In this document: one piece after another, positions 39,551-47,417 of the stretch | Numbering within the stretch: position 1 is the first letter of the stretch | How the letters are laid out: every line of letters begins with the position of its first letter | From: Cellulomonas cellasea | GTDB lineage: Bacteria; Actinomycetota; Actinomycetes; Actinomycetales; Cellulomonadaceae | Assembly (NCBI RefSeq): GCF_006538745.1 | Contig: NZ_BJLR01000019.1 | Location: 212,046-276,045 of the forward strand | Length of the DNA stretch: 64,000 bases | Direction: 5' to 3' | The notes under the pieces: model-generated | What the model saw: the letters and a program-made list of their open reading frames with translations, nothing else | Databases searched by the model: none | What the model was told of the DNA's origin: nothing | Translations under genes and position numbers: made by a program

Positions 39551-40267
39551 TCAGACGGGCTGGACGACCGGCGTCACGACGCCCTTGCGCGACGCGAGCA
39601 CCTGGTCGACGAGGCCGTACTCGTGCGCCTCTGCGGCCGTGAGGATCTTGTCGCGCTCGATGTCGTTGCGCACCTGCTCGACGTCACGACCCGTGTGCTT
39701 CGCGAGCGTCGCCTCGAGCCACTCGCGCATGCGGATGAGCTCGTTGGCGTGGATCTCGATGTCGGACGCCTGCGCGTAGCCGCCGCCCTCCATCGCGGGC
39801 TGGTGGATCAGCACGCGCGCGTTCGGCAGGGCCAGGCGCTTGCCCGGGCTGCCGGCGCCGAGCAGCACCGCCGCGGCCGACGCGGCCTGCCCGAGGCAGA
39901 CCGTGACGAGCTGCGGCTTGATGTACTGCATCGTGTCGTAGATCGCCGTCATCGCGGTGAACGAGCCACCGGGCGAGTTGATGTACAGCGTGATGTCACG
40001 GTCCGGGTCCGTGCTCTCGAGCACGAGCAGCTGGGCCATGATGTCGTCGGCCGACGCGTCGTCGACCTGCACCCCGAGGAAGATGATGCGGTCCTCGAAG
40101 AGCTTGGTGTAGGGGTCCTGGCGCTTGAAGCCGTAGGCCGTGCGCTCCTCGAACTGCGGCAGCACGTACCGGCTGCTCGGGGACGCGGGACCCTGCCCGG
40201 ACCAGCCGGACGCGCCCGGCCCGGCCAGGCGCCCGGCGCGGGCGATGAACTGGGACTCGATGCTCAC
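39551..40267 (-). CDS. clpP2: ATP-dependent Clp protease proteolytic subunit ClpP2
   Basis: 238 aa serine peptidase with triad Ser130 ([11 protein letters not shown]), His155 ([12 protein letters not shown]) and Asp206. The N-terminal ~40 residues, rich in Gly/Ser/Pro, are a propeptide-like extension typical of actinobacterial ClpP2. Forms a mixed ClpP1P2 tetradecamer. 39 bases downstream of clpP1, so co-transcribed. Confidence 0.96.
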   Translation of the reverse strand: MSIESQFIARAGRLAGPGASGWSGQGPASPSSRYVLPQFEERTAYGFKRQDPYTKLFEDRIIFLGVQVDDASADDIMAQLLVLESTDPDRDITLYINSPGGSFTAMTAIYDTMQYIKPQLVTVCLGQAASAAAVLLGAGSPGKRLALPNARVLIHQPAMEGGGYAQASDIEIHANELIRMREWLEATLAKHTGRDVEQVRNDIERDKILTAAEAHEYGLVDQVLASRKGVVTPVVQPV

Positions 40268-40306
40268 TGGGTTCTCCTCAGGTCTCGGTGGTCGGTCGGG
40301 ACGCGG

Positions 40307-40930
40307 TCAGGACGCCGTGGTCCCGCCACCGCCGGAGACCGATCCGGCGTGGGTGACGACGTGGTCGACGAAGCCGTACTCGAGCGCCTCGGCCGCGGTG
40401 AACCAGCGGTCGCGGTCCGAGTCGGCGTTGATCTGCTCGGGCGTCTTGCCGGTCTGCTCCGCGATCAGGTCCGCGAGGACCTTCTTCATGTGCATGATCA
40501 GCTGGGCGTTGATCCGCACGTCCGTCGCCGTGCCGCCGATGCCGCCCGAGGGCTGGTGCATCATCACGCGGGTGTGCGGGGTCGCGTAGCGCTTGCCCTT
40601 GGTGCCCGAGGAGAGCAGGAACTGCCCCATCGACGCCGCCATGCCGATCGCGACCGTGGCCACGTCCGGCTGGATGTACTTCATCGTGTCGTAGATCGCC
40701 ATGCCGGCCGTGATCGAGCCGCCGGGCGAGTTGATGTACAGGAAGATGTCCTTGTCCGGGTCCTCCGCGGCCAGGAGCATCATCTGGGCGCAGATGGCGT
40801 TCGCGTTCTCGTCGCGCACCTCGGAGCCCAGCCAGATGATGCGCTCCCGCAGGAGCCGGTTGTAGATGTGGTCGTTGAGGCCGAACCCGGGGGAATCGGC
40901 CCGGGCGATCGCCGGCATCTGGTCGTTCAC
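40307..40930 (-). CDS. clpP1: ATP-dependent Clp protease proteolytic subunit ClpP1
   Basis: 207 aa from a GTG with GAGGGAG seven bases upstream; earlier in-frame codons lie upstream of or in the promoter. Triad Ser100 ([11 protein letters not shown]), His125 ([10 protein letters not shown]) and Asp174. It is the partner of ClpP2. A -10 element and a ClgR-like box lie upstream, as expected for a stress-controlled clpP1P2 operon. Confidence 0.95.
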   Translation of the reverse strand: MNDQMPAIARADSPGFGLNDHIYNRLLRERIIWLGSEVRDENANAICAQMMLLAAEDPDKDIFLYINSPGGSITAGMAIYDTMKYIQPDVATVAIGMAASMGQFLLSSGTKGKRYATPHTRVMMHQPSGGIGGTATDVRINAQLIMHMKKVLADLIAEQTGKTPEQINADSDRDRWFTAAEALEYGFVDHVVTHAGSVSGGGGTTAS

Positions 40931-40992
40931 GAAGGCTCCCTCGTCAGACTGCGTCCGCTCCCGGAACCGGGGGCGGACCTGCATGTGCAAGG

Positions 40993-41054
40993 ACCCTAAC
41001 GCGCACGTGCGACGGCGAACGTCCCGCGGACACGCGTTTTCGCTGACGGCGCAC
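40993..41054 (-). promoter_or_regulatory. clpP1P2 promoter with ClgR-like box
   Basis: Minus-strand TAGGGT (40998-40993) is the -10 element. At 41037-41054 the plus strand reads TTTTCGCTGACGGCGCAC, which fits the corynebacterial ClgR consensus (CGC-Y-N-A-N-R-GCG with flanking A/T) at all but one position. The box lies about 50-70 bases upstream of the expected start, the right place for an activator. Confidence 0.6.
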
Positions 41055-41081
41055 CCGGCCCGGCGACCGGCACCCGGACGC

Positions 41082-41120
41082 ACGCAGGGCCCCGCACCGG
41101 GTGGGTGCGGGGCCCTGCGT
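41082..41120 (-). terminator. tig terminator
   Basis: ACGCAGGGCCCCGCACC (41082-41098) and GGTGCGGGGCCCTGCGT (41104-41120) form a perfect 17-bp stem, 18 bases past the tig stop. Confidence 0.85.
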
Positions 41121-41138
41121 CGACCGGGCGGGTGCGCG

Positions 41139-42530
41139 TCAGGCCTTGGCGTCCTCGGCGGGCGCCTCGTCGTCGAACACGATGTCCGAGTCGTCGGCGC
41201 CGACGCTCGCCTGCACGGCGGCGTCCTCGAGCGCGTCCTCCTCGTCGGACCCGATGAACTCGGAGAGGTCCACGGGCGCGCCGCTCGCGTCGGTCACCGT
41301 GATGCGGCGCAGCGCGATGGCGAGCGCCTTGGAGCGCGCGACCTCGCCGACCATCGCGGGGATCTGACCCTGCTGGTCGACGGTCTGGATGAACGTGTTC
41401 GGGTCCATCCCGTACTGGCGCGAGGCGCTCACGAGGTAGTCGAGCAGCTCGTTCTGGCTGACCTTGACCTCGAGCTGCTCGGCCAGCGTGTCGAGCAGGA
41501 TCTGGTTGCGCAGGGCCGTCTCGGCCTGCTCGCCGACCTCGGCGCGGTGCTCGGCGTCCTCGAGGCGGCCCTCGTTCTCGAGGTGGCGGTGGACCTCGGC
41601 CTCGACGACGCCGGCCGGGACCGGGATCTCCGTGGCGGCGAGGAGCTGCTCGAGGAGCAGGTCGCGCGCCTGCACGGCCTGGCCCGACGCCTTGTTCTTC
41701 GCGGCCTGCTCGCGCAGGTCGGCCTCGAGCTCGGCGAGCGTGTCGAACTCGCTCGCGAGCTGGGCGAAGTCGTCGTCCGCGGCGGGCAGCTCACGCGTCT
41801 TGACCGTCGTGGCCGTGACGGTGACCTGAGCCTTCTCGCCGGCGTGGTCGCCGCCCGCGAGGGTCGTCTCGAACGTCGTCGTCTCGCCGCCGGACAGCCC
41901 CTCGAGCGCCTCGTCGAGCCCCTCGAGCATGTTGCCCGAGCCGATCTGGTAGCTGATGCCGCTGACGGAGTCGACCGTCTCGCCGTCGATCGTCGCCTCG
42001 AGGTCGAGCACGACGAAGTCGCCCTCGGCCGCCGGGCGGTCGACGCCGACGAGCGTGCCGAACCGCTCGCGCAGCGCGTCGAGGCGGGTCGCGACGTCCT
42101 CGTCGGTGACGGTGACGTCGTCGACCGAGATCGTCAGCGAGTCGAGGGTGGGGACCGTGATCTCGGGGCGGACCTCGACCTCGGCGGTGAAGTGCAGCTC
42201 GCCCTCCTCGCCCGCGGGGGCGGCGGTCAGCGCGGGCACCTTGGTGACCTCGACCTCGGGCTGGCCGAGCGGGCGCAGCTTGTTCTCGCGGACGGCCTCG
42301 GCGTAGAAGCCCGAGAGGCCCTCGTTGACGGCGTGCTCGATCACGGCCACGCGACCGACGCGCTGGTCGATGATCCGCGGAGGCACCTTGCCCTTGCGGA
42401 AGCCGGGGACCGTGACCTGCTCAGCGATGTGCTGGTAGGCGTGGTCGATGCTCGGCTTGAGCTCGTCGTACGGCACCTCGACGGTCAGCTTGACCTTGGT
42501 GGCGTCCAGGGTCTCGACGGCGCTCTTCAC
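41139..42530 (-). CDS. tig: Trigger factor, ribosome-bound chaperone and peptidyl-prolyl isomerase
   Basis: 463 aa. The ribosome-binding loop GFRKGKVPP is near residue 45, the FKBP-type PPIase domain occupies about 155-240 ([19 protein letters not shown]), and the helical arms follow; the C-terminal ~45 residues are an acidic tail rich in Asp/Glu/Ala. I choose the GTG giving [13 protein letters not shown], which matches family starts and has GGAG nine bases upstream, over a TTG five codons earlier. First gene before clpP1 as in other actinobacteria. Confidence 0.96.
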   Translation of the reverse strand: MKSAVETLDATKVKLTVEVPYDELKPSIDHAYQHIAEQVTVPGFRKGKVPPRIIDQRVGRVAVIEHAVNEGLSGFYAEAVRENKLRPLGQPEVEVTKVPALTAAPAGEEGELHFTAEVEVRPEITVPTLDSLTISVDDVTVTDEDVATRLDALRERFGTLVGVDRPAAEGDFVVLDLEATIDGETVDSVSGISYQIGSGNMLEGLDEALEGLSGGETTTFETTLAGGDHAGEKAQVTVTATTVKTRELPAADDDFAQLASEFDTLAELEADLREQAAKNKASGQAVQARDLLLEQLLAATEIPVPAGVVEAEVHRHLENEGRLEDAEHRAEVGEQAETALRNQILLDTLAEQLEVKVSQNELLDYLVSASRQYGMDPNTFIQTVDQQGQIPAMVGEVARSKALAIALRRITVTDASGAPVDLSEFIGSDEEDALEDAAVQASVGADDSDIVFDDEAPAEDAKA

Positions 42531-42645
42531 TTCGATGATCTCCAACTGGTCGGGGCGGGCGCCGGCGACTCCGGCGATCTCCGGGGCCGACGCGCGGCCC
42601 CCGCGCCAGGCAGCCCGGCAGGTGACCGCACGCTGGCGACCCTCG

Positions 42646-42674
42646 ATCCTACGTCACGGGTTCCGACGGCCCAA
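42646..42674 (-). promoter_or_regulatory. tig promoter
   Basis: Minus-strand TTGGGC (42674-42669), 17-base spacer, TAGGAT (42651-42646). The leader to the GTG is about 110 bases. Confidence 0.6.
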
Positions 42675-42742
42675 GCCGCCAGGTCAGGTGCGGGGCTCGG
42701 CCGTGGACGGGTCGGGGTCGGCGGGCGGCAGGGCCGCAGAGG

Positions 42743-42816
42743 TCGGGATGGCGGGATTCGAACCCACGACCTTCCGCTCCCAAAGCGGACGCGCTACCAA
42801 CCTGCGCCACATCCCG
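42743..42816 (-). tRNA. tRNA-Pro(TGG)
   Basis: Full cloverleaf: acceptor CGGGATG / CATCCCG, D-arm with GGTTGGTAGCGC, anticodon stem TCCGC/GCGGA with loop TTTGGGA (anticodon TGG), T-arm with GTGGGTTCGAATCCCGC in character, discriminator A. CCA is not encoded. A -10-like TAGACT is at 42831-42826. Confidence 0.96.
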
Positions 42817-43030
42817 TGCGGGCCGAGTCTAGTGGCGCGGCGCACGCCCGGGACCCGTCGACCGCCGTCCGCGCGCCACGCGGCACACCGGGGAGGAGGG
42901 ACACCGGACGGGTGCCGCGGGTGAGGTGCGGCCGCGACTGCCGCGTGCGCCCACCCCGGGCGGAGCGCGTCGCACGGCCCGGCGCGGAGCCGCTAACCTA
43001 GGGCCGCTGGTCCGGCGTGAGCCGGTCCGC
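42817..43030. other. Gap between the two divergent tRNA genes
   Basis: About 210 bases with no gene seen. It holds the tRNA-Pro -10 (42826-42831, minus) and a likely tRNA-Gly -10, TAACCT (42994-42999, plus). Confidence 0.5.
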
Positions 43031-43101
43031 GCGGGTGTAGCTCAATGGTAGAGCCCCAGTCTTCCAAACTGGCTACGCGAGTTCGATTCTCGTCACCCGC
43101 T
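43031..43101 (+). tRNA. tRNA-Gly(TCC)
   Basis: Acceptor GCGGGTG / CACCCGC, D-arm GCTCAATGGTAGAGC, anticodon stem CCAGT/ACTGG with loop CTTCCAA (anticodon TCC), T-loop GTTCGATTC, discriminator T. CCA is not encoded. Confidence 0.96.
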
Positions 43102-43137
43102 CCCCGCACCTCCCCCGCACCTCCCCGCACCTCCCCG
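43100..43137. repeat. CTCCCCGCAC short tandem repeat after tRNA-Gly
   Basis: Three full units of 10-11 bases and a partial fourth directly follow the tRNA, the first overlapping its last two bases. Confidence 0.7.
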
Positions 43138-43243
43138 AGGGCCGTTCCTCGGACGGACCCGCGACGCCGTCGGCCCTCGCCAGGCAGTCGCGCCGCCCCC
43201 CGCCGGCCGGCTCCCGGCCCGCACCGCCCCCGGTCCTCGGCGC

Positions 43244-44128
43244 CTACGAGCGCAGCTCCGCCGCCGCGTGCTCGACCACGCGCCCGGTCAGCACGCCGAG
43301 CCAGTGCGAGCCGACCTTCCAGTGCTGCCAGTAGAGCGGGACGTCGAGGTGCTGCCCCGGCGCGAGCTCGACGAGGTCGCCCCGGGCGGCGCCCGCGCGC
43401 GCGGCCTGCTCGGGGACCATCCCCCAGCCGAGCCCGCGCATGACGAGCTCGACGAACGCATGGTTCGACGGGACGAGGTGACGCGGCGGGTCGACGCGCC
43501 GGCCCGTGACCTGCTCGGCGAACCGGTCCTGCAGCGCGTCCTTGCCCGTGAACGCGAGCAGCGGCGCCTGCCCGAGAGCCTCGTGCGTCGGGCCCTCGGG
43601 GAGCCACCGTGCGACGAAGTGCGGGGCTGCGACGGCGAGGTAGCGCATGTCGCCGAGGTGGTGCACGCGGCAGCCCTGCACGGGCGCGCTGTCGGTCGTG
43701 ACGGCCGCCATGACGGAGCCCTCGCGCAGCAGCGCCGCCGAGTGGTCCTGGTCCTCGCGCCGCACGTCGAGCAGGACGTGCGGGGCGAGCCCCGCGAGCA
43801 CCGGCGGGAACCACGTCGACAGCGAGTCCGCGTTGACGGCGATCGCGAGCCGGACGTGCGCGTCCGGGTCGTCGCCCCCGAGCACGCCGGCAGCCTCCGC
43901 CTCGAGGACGCTCCACTCGCGTGCGAGACGGAGCAGCGCGCGGCCGGGGACGGTCGGCTCGCACGGCCGGGCGCGGCGGACGACGACGTGGCCCGCGGAC
44001 CGCTCGAGCGCCTTGATGCGCTGGCTGACCGCGGACGGGGTGACGCTCAGCAGCCGCGCGGCCCCCTCGAAGCTGCCCTCGTCAACGACCGCCGCGAGCG
44101 CCTTGAGCTGAGCGGGGTCGAGGTCCAT
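43244..44128 (-). CDS. lysG: LysR-type regulator, LysG/ArgP family
   Basis: 294 aa. N-terminal HTH MDLDPAQLKALAAVVDEGSFEGAARLLSVTPSAVSQRIKALE in character (1-45), then an effector domain with AVNADSLSTWFPPVL, the ArgP/LysG hallmark. These proteins sense Lys/Arg/His and activate the basic-amino-acid exporter; the divergent gene at 44227 is that exporter. The 98-base gap between them contains the AT-rich segment expected for the binding site. Confidence 0.92.
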   Translation of the reverse strand: MDLDPAQLKALAAVVDEGSFEGAARLLSVTPSAVSQRIKALERSAGHVVVRRARPCEPTVPGRALLRLAREWSVLEAEAAGVLGGDDPDAHVRLAIAVNADSLSTWFPPVLAGLAPHVLLDVRREDQDHSAALLREGSVMAAVTTDSAPVQGCRVHHLGDMRYLAVAAPHFVARWLPEGPTHEALGQAPLLAFTGKDALQDRFAEQVTGRRVDPPRHLVPSNHAFVELVMRGLGWGMVPEQAARAGAARGDLVELAPGQHLDVPLYWQHWKVGSHWLGVLTGRVVEHAAAELRS

Positions 44129-44185
44129 GAAGCAATCCTACGCATCCGTGAAAATCATTCGGTGGCCTGAACGGCACCCGCTGCC

Positions 44186-44191
44186 TACGGT
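44186..44191 (+). promoter_or_regulatory. -10 element of the lysE transcript
   Basis: TACGGT, 6-7 bases before the ATG at 44198, which would then be the first or second base of the mRNA. The -35 is poor, as expected for an activator-dependent promoter. Confidence 0.5.
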
Positions 44192-44197
44192 CGAGGC

Positions 44198-44230
44198 ATG
44201 CCCCTCCCCCTCCCCCGGGTCGCCCGGTGA
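44198..44230 (+). CDS. Ten-codon leaderless upstream ORF (MPLPLPRVAR)
   Basis: ATG at the predicted transcript start, reading Pro-Leu-Pro-Leu-Pro-Arg-Val-Ala-Arg, with its TGA overlapping the lysE GTG as GTGA (44227-44230). It is out of frame with lysE. Translation of this tiny ORF could deliver ribosomes to lysE, which has no good ribosome site, or stall on its Pro and Arg codons. The peptide itself is unlikely to have a function. Confidence 0.5.
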   Translation: MPLPLPRVAR

Positions 44231-44841
44231 ACGCCTCGGCGCCGGCCGACGCCCTCGTCGGCCTCGTCACCGGGCTCGGCCTCATCGTGGCCATCGGCGC
44301 CCAGAACGCCTTCGTCCTGCGCCAGGGGCTGCGGCGCGAGCACGTGCTTGGCGTCGTGCTCATGTGCGCGCTCGCCGACGCCGCCCTCGTGACCGCGGGG
44401 GTCGCGGGCCTCGGTCCGGTGCTCACCGCCCACGAGACCGTCATGGCCGTCGTCCGGTACGGCGGCGCGGCGTTCCTGGGGTGGTTCGCGTTCAGCGCCG
44501 CGCGCCGGGCGCTGCGACCCGCGGCACTGCAGCCCGCCGCCGACGACGCGCCGGGCGGGCGCACCCGGGTGCTGCTCACGTGCGCCGCCCTGACGTTCCT
44601 CAACCCGCACGTGTACCTCGACACGGTCGTGCTGCTCGGCTCGGTCGCGCACCAGCAGGACCGCCCGTGGGCGTTCGCCGCCGGCGCGGTGACCGCGAGC
44701 TTCGGCTGGTTCACGACGCTCGGCTTCGGCGCCGGCCGGCTCGCCCCGCTGTTCGCCCGACCGCGCGCGTGGCAGGTCCTCGACGCGCTCGTCGCGCTCG
44801 TCATGGCGGCGCTCGCGGTCTCGCTCGTCGTCGGCACCTGA
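44227..44841 (+). CDS. lysE: LysE/ArgO-type L-lysine/L-arginine exporter
   Basis: 204 aa inner-membrane protein with about five to six helices. LVTGLGLIVAIGAQNAFVLRQGLRREHVL is the LysE signature (GAQNAFVLRQG), and TCAALTFLNPHVYLDTVVLLGSVA the second conserved block. Divergent from lysG, the usual pair for preventing toxic build-up of basic amino acids. GTG start is coupled to the upstream mini-ORF; no ribosome site is visible. Confidence 0.94.
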   Translation: MNASAPADALVGLVTGLGLIVAIGAQNAFVLRQGLRREHVLGVVLMCALADAALVTAGVAGLGPVLTAHETVMAVVRYGGAAFLGWFAFSAARRALRPAALQPAADDAPGGRTRVLLTCAALTFLNPHVYLDTVVLLGSVAHQQDRPWAFAAGAVTASFGWFTTLGFGAGRLAPLFARPRAWQVLDALVALVMAALAVSLVVGT

Positions 44842-44881
44842 CGGGTTGGCCCCGGCCGGGCCCGTGTGCTGCAGTTCGAGC

Positions 44882-45511
44882 ATGACGCTTCTCGAGGCGG
44901 GCGACCGCATCCTCCTGACCGGCGACTCGATCACGGACTGGGGGCGCGACCGTCAGGACCCGACGAGCCTCGGTCACGGGTACGCGATGGTCGTCGCCTC
45001 GCTCGCCGGGGCGCGCCGGCCCGACCTGGGCCTGACGTTCCTCAACCGCGGGATCGGCGGGGACACCGCGCGCCGGCTCCGGGACCGCTGGGAGGTCGAC
45101 GCGCTCGCGCTCGAGCCCACGGTGATCTCGGTCCTCGTCGGGATCAACGACACGTGGCGGCGCTACGACTCGGGCCGCTCCACGTCCGTCGACGCGTACG
45201 AGGAGGACTACCGCGCGATGCTCGACTCCGCGCGCGAGCGGCTCGGCGCGCGCCTCGTGCTCGTCGAGCCGTTCGTCGTCCCCGTCGAGGAGGCCCAGCA
45301 CGGCTGGCGCGAGGACCTCGACCCGCGCATCGGCGTCGTCCGACGGCTCGCCGCCGAGTACCGCGCGACGCTCGTGGCGGCCGACGGGCTCTTCGCCGCG
45401 GCATCCGTCCGCACGACGCCGGCCGCGTGGGCGTACGACGGCGTGCACCCGACTCCGGCCGGGCACGGCCTGCTCGCGACCGCCTGGCTCGACGCGGTCG
45501 GGCTGGGCTGA
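44882..45511 (+). CDS. SGNH/GDSL-family hydrolase
   Basis: 209 aa. Block I ILLTGDSITDWGRD (nucleophile Ser), block II NRGIGGDTA (Gly), block III GINDTWRR (Asn) and block V DGVHPTPAGH (Asp and His) make a complete SGNH site. No signal peptide, so cytosolic. The subfamily is similar to rhamnogalacturonan/acyl esterases, but the substrate is not evident. Start at the ATG giving MTLLEAGDRIL. Confidence 0.9.
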   Translation: MTLLEAGDRILLTGDSITDWGRDRQDPTSLGHGYAMVVASLAGARRPDLGLTFLNRGIGGDTARRLRDRWEVDALALEPTVISVLVGINDTWRRYDSGRSTSVDAYEEDYRAMLDSARERLGARLVLVEPFVVPVEEAQHGWREDLDPRIGVVRRLAAEYRATLVAADGLFAAASVRTTPAAWAYDGVHPTPAGHGLLATAWLDAVGLG

Positions 45512-45785
45512 CGCGCGAAGGGCGGGGGACGCGCGAACCACCCCTCCGGGTGCACCCGTTCGTGAACGGACGAGAACACCCGGACCGGGCGTGAACGGAT
45601 ATCCCGGGCATCGCAGGAGCAGGACGCCCACGAGGCGAACAACACGCAGGAATCGGCGGCCTGTCGGGCTTTCCTGCGCCCGTGACCTGCGGGATCGCCC
45701 CGGTCCGCACGTGCTGATATCACCGGCCGAGGTGTCCCGCTGACCAATCGGCGTTCTTTCACCCGCTTGCTGGACGCTGTGACTC
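45512..45785. other. Gene-free region upstream of the c-di-GMP-controlled gene
   Basis: About 270 bases without a gene. Near its start, CCGGGTG (45546-45552) and CACCCGG (45577-45583) enclose a second perfect inverted repeat, CCGTTC (45556-45561) with GAACGG (45564-45569). This nested structure could be the terminator of the hydrolase gene. Confidence 0.55.
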
Positions 45786-45815
45786 TTGTCGAGAAGGGTC
45801 ACGACCGCATACGGT
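45786..45815 (+). promoter_or_regulatory. Promoter of the riboswitch-controlled beta-helix gene
   Basis: TTGTCG (45786-45791), 18-base spacer, TACGGT (45810-45815); transcript start expected near 45822, just before the riboswitch. Confidence 0.6.
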
Positions 45816-45821
45816 CCTCCT

Positions 45822-45906
45822 GTCCACGAAAAGGCAAAGCTGCCGCGAGGTAGTGACGCAAAGCCATGGGACCCACGAGGTTCGCCAGGCTGCCGAACGA
45901 CGGAGA
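45822..45906 (+). promoter_or_regulatory. Cyclic di-GMP-I (GEMM-I) riboswitch
   Basis: The aptamer core is clear: CACGAAAAGGCAAAGC (GGCAAAG at 45833-45839), a hairpin TGCC-GCGA-GGTA, then the strictly conserved GACGCAAAGCC (45855-45865), GGGACC..., a second stem and closing TGCCGAA. It ends next to the GGAG ribosome site of the beta-helix gene, so control of translation is the simplest model. Whether the ligand is c-di-GMP or 3',3'-cGAMP depends on a single position that needs an alignment. Confidence 0.92.
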
Positions 45907-45911
45907 ATCCA

Positions 45912-46877
45912 GTGCTCAATGCAGTCCGCTCGACCTTCAGCGCGCCCACCGACAGCCTCGTGGAGCGCGCCGTCCAGCGCGCCCCCCGCCGCCGGGGCCG
46001 GGCCTTCGCCCTCGTCGCCGGCCTCAGCGTCGCCGCGACGCTCGCCGCGACCGCTCCCGCCGCCGGCGTCGGCGCCGCACCCGCCGCGCTCACGGTCCCG
46101 ACGCTGAGCAACGCCAGCGCCAGCACGACCGGCGTGCCGGCCGGCACGGTCCTCACCGTCATCACGGGCGACCTCGTGGTGACCACGCCCGGCGCGGTCA
46201 TCGACGCGGTCGACGTGCGCGGGTTCCTCAAGGTGTCGGCGCCCAACGTCACGATCAAGCGCTCGATCGTCCGCGGCCGCCCGATCACCAGCAGCTTCGC
46301 CCTCATCACGAACGGCGCGGGCCTCTACCCCTTCACCGTCGAGGACAGCGAGCTCATCGCGTCCGACGCCTCGCCGCACATCGCGGGGATCATCGGCCAC
46401 AACTTCACGGTCCGGCGCACGGAGATCGCGAAGGTCATCGACTCGGTGCACGTCACCGGCTCGAACGTGCTCGTCGAGGACTCGTTCCTGCACAGCAACC
46501 TGTACTACGCGGCGGACCCGAACCACGGCGGCGCCGAGAGCCACGCCGACAGCGTCCAGATCCAGGGCGGGACGAACATCCGGATCCTGCGCAACAACAT
46601 CCAGGGCGCGCAGGCCACGGCGATCCAGACGACCCAGGACCGCGCGCAGATCACCGGCCTGACGATCAAGGACAACCGCATCGGTGGCGGCAAGTGCACC
46701 GTCAACATCGCATACGGCAGCCGCCCGGCGAGCACGGGCATCGTCGTCCAGAACAACGTGTTCCGCCTGGACACGGGCTACACGCGCTGCGGGATCATCG
46801 CCCCGATCACGAACACGATCGCGAACGTCGACAACTACTTCACGGACGGCTCGGCGGTGAAGATCTCGCGCGGCTGA
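45912..46877 (+). CDS. Secreted right-handed parallel beta-helix protein
   Basis: 321 aa. A long N-terminal region (about 1-55) ends in a signal-peptide-like hydrophobic stretch AFALVAGLSVAATLAATAPAAG; the rest is repeated beta-helix turns with Val/Ile/Asn ladders (NVTIKRSIVRG, NFTVRRTEIAK, NIRILRNNIQGAQ, ITGLTIKDNRI), as in pectate-lyase-like proteins. No catalytic site could be assigned. GTG start with GGAG 7 bases upstream. c-di-GMP control through the riboswitch suggests a surface, matrix or plant-polymer role. Confidence 0.85.
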   Translation: MLNAVRSTFSAPTDSLVERAVQRAPRRRGRAFALVAGLSVAATLAATAPAAGVGAAPAALTVPTLSNASASTTGVPAGTVLTVITGDLVVTTPGAVIDAVDVRGFLKVSAPNVTIKRSIVRGRPITSSFALITNGAGLYPFTVEDSELIASDASPHIAGIIGHNFTVRRTEIAKVIDSVHVTGSNVLVEDSFLHSNLYYAADPNHGGAESHADSVQIQGGTNIRILRNNIQGAQATAIQTTQDRAQITGLTIKDNRIGGGKCTVNIAYGSRPASTGIVVQNNVFRLDTGYTRCGIIAPITNTIANVDNYFTDGSAVKISRG

Positions 46878-46921
46878 TCCGGTCGACGGGTTTCGCAGCA
46901 GTGCCCCGCGGGACGGGGCGG

Positions 46922-46961
46922 ACGAGAGCGGTGCGCGGAGGTCCTCGCGCACCGCTCTCGT
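46922..46961 (+). terminator. Terminator of the beta-helix gene
   Basis: ACGAGAGCGGTGCGCG (46922-46937) and CGCGCACCGCTCTCGT (46946-46961) form a perfect 16-bp stem with an 8-base loop. Confidence 0.85.
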
Positions 46962-46999
46962 GCGTCCGGACGGCACATGTCCCGCGCCTCGGGCATGCT

Positions 47000-47028
47000 T
47001 TGCGCCGCGCCGACGTTGTCGATACCGT
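47000..47028 (+). promoter_or_regulatory. Promoter of the cysK leader
   Basis: TTGCGC (47000-47005), 17-base spacer, TACCGT (47023-47028). Transcript start would be near 47035, 30 bases before the leader ORF. Confidence 0.55.
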
Positions 47029-47064
47029 CAGCCCGTCCATGACCGACCGGGAGGAGAGGTGACC

Positions 47065-47163
47065 GTGCAGCTCCGCCGCGCGTCCGTCACCGCCCTGGTC
47101 CCGTGCGACGCCTCGTGCGCCGGCCCCGACCGGGTCGCCCCCACCTGCTGTCGCTGTCACTAG
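47065..47163 (+). CDS. Cysteine-rich leader peptide upstream of cysK
   Basis: 32 codons ending ...APTCCRCH, with Cys at 14, 18, 28, 29 and 31. GTG start eight to nine bases after GGAGGAG; a GTG two codons earlier is also possible. The last Cys codons stand just before a strong nested RNA structure and 350 bases before cysK. Small ORFs with terminal Cys clusters that act as cysteine-responsive attenuators are known from mycobacteria, and this one has the same logic: slow ribosomes at the Cys codons would alter folding downstream. Confidence 0.8.
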   Translation: MQLRRASVTALVPCDASCAGPDRVAPTCCRCH

Positions 47164-47232
47164 AGCGCTGGCCGCTCCCGCTGCCCTCGCAGCGGGAGGC
47201 CCGCACGGGCACATCCCCCCGCGCCAGCGCTC
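47163..47232 (+). promoter_or_regulatory. Nested attenuator-like hairpins after the cysK leader peptide
   Basis: Outer stem GAGCGCTGGC (47163-47172) with GCCAGCGCTC (47223-47232), inner stem CTCCCGCTGC (47175-47184) with GCAGCGGGAG (47189-47198). The outer stem starts on the last base of the leader stop codon, so a ribosome at the Cys codons or the stop would block it. The following 47233-47417 is pyrimidine-rich with few G, possibly a Rho-loading stretch. Confidence 0.65.
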
Positions 47233-47417
47233 GCCCCACGCGCCGCAGCCGTGGTCCCCGGCGCTCGACGGCCTCCCCGGCGGCGCGCCCCGCGCCCCGT
47301 CGGCACCCGAGGCGACGAGCCCACCACCCGGCGCGCGACCCCCGGAGACCTCCCGGTCCCCCGCTCCACCTCCCCCACCCGCCACGCACCCCGTGGCCCC
47401 GCACAGACGAGGACGAC

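Noticed and set aside
42743..42816. Plus-strand reading frame across the minus-strand tRNA-Pro region that could be taken for a small protein (about 42448-42924).
   Set aside because: It runs through the tig start region and a perfect tRNA gene; no ribosome site or conserved motif supports it.
43100..43137. An attachment site at tRNA-Gly because a short repeat begins at its end.
   Set aside because: The repeat is a simple C-rich tandem array, no integrase or second copy of the tRNA 3' end is in the window.
46922..46961. The hairpin after the beta-helix gene as part of the riboswitch or of the cysK leader.
   Set aside because: It is 45 bases past the stop codon, upstream of the cysK leader promoter, and has the form of a plain terminator.
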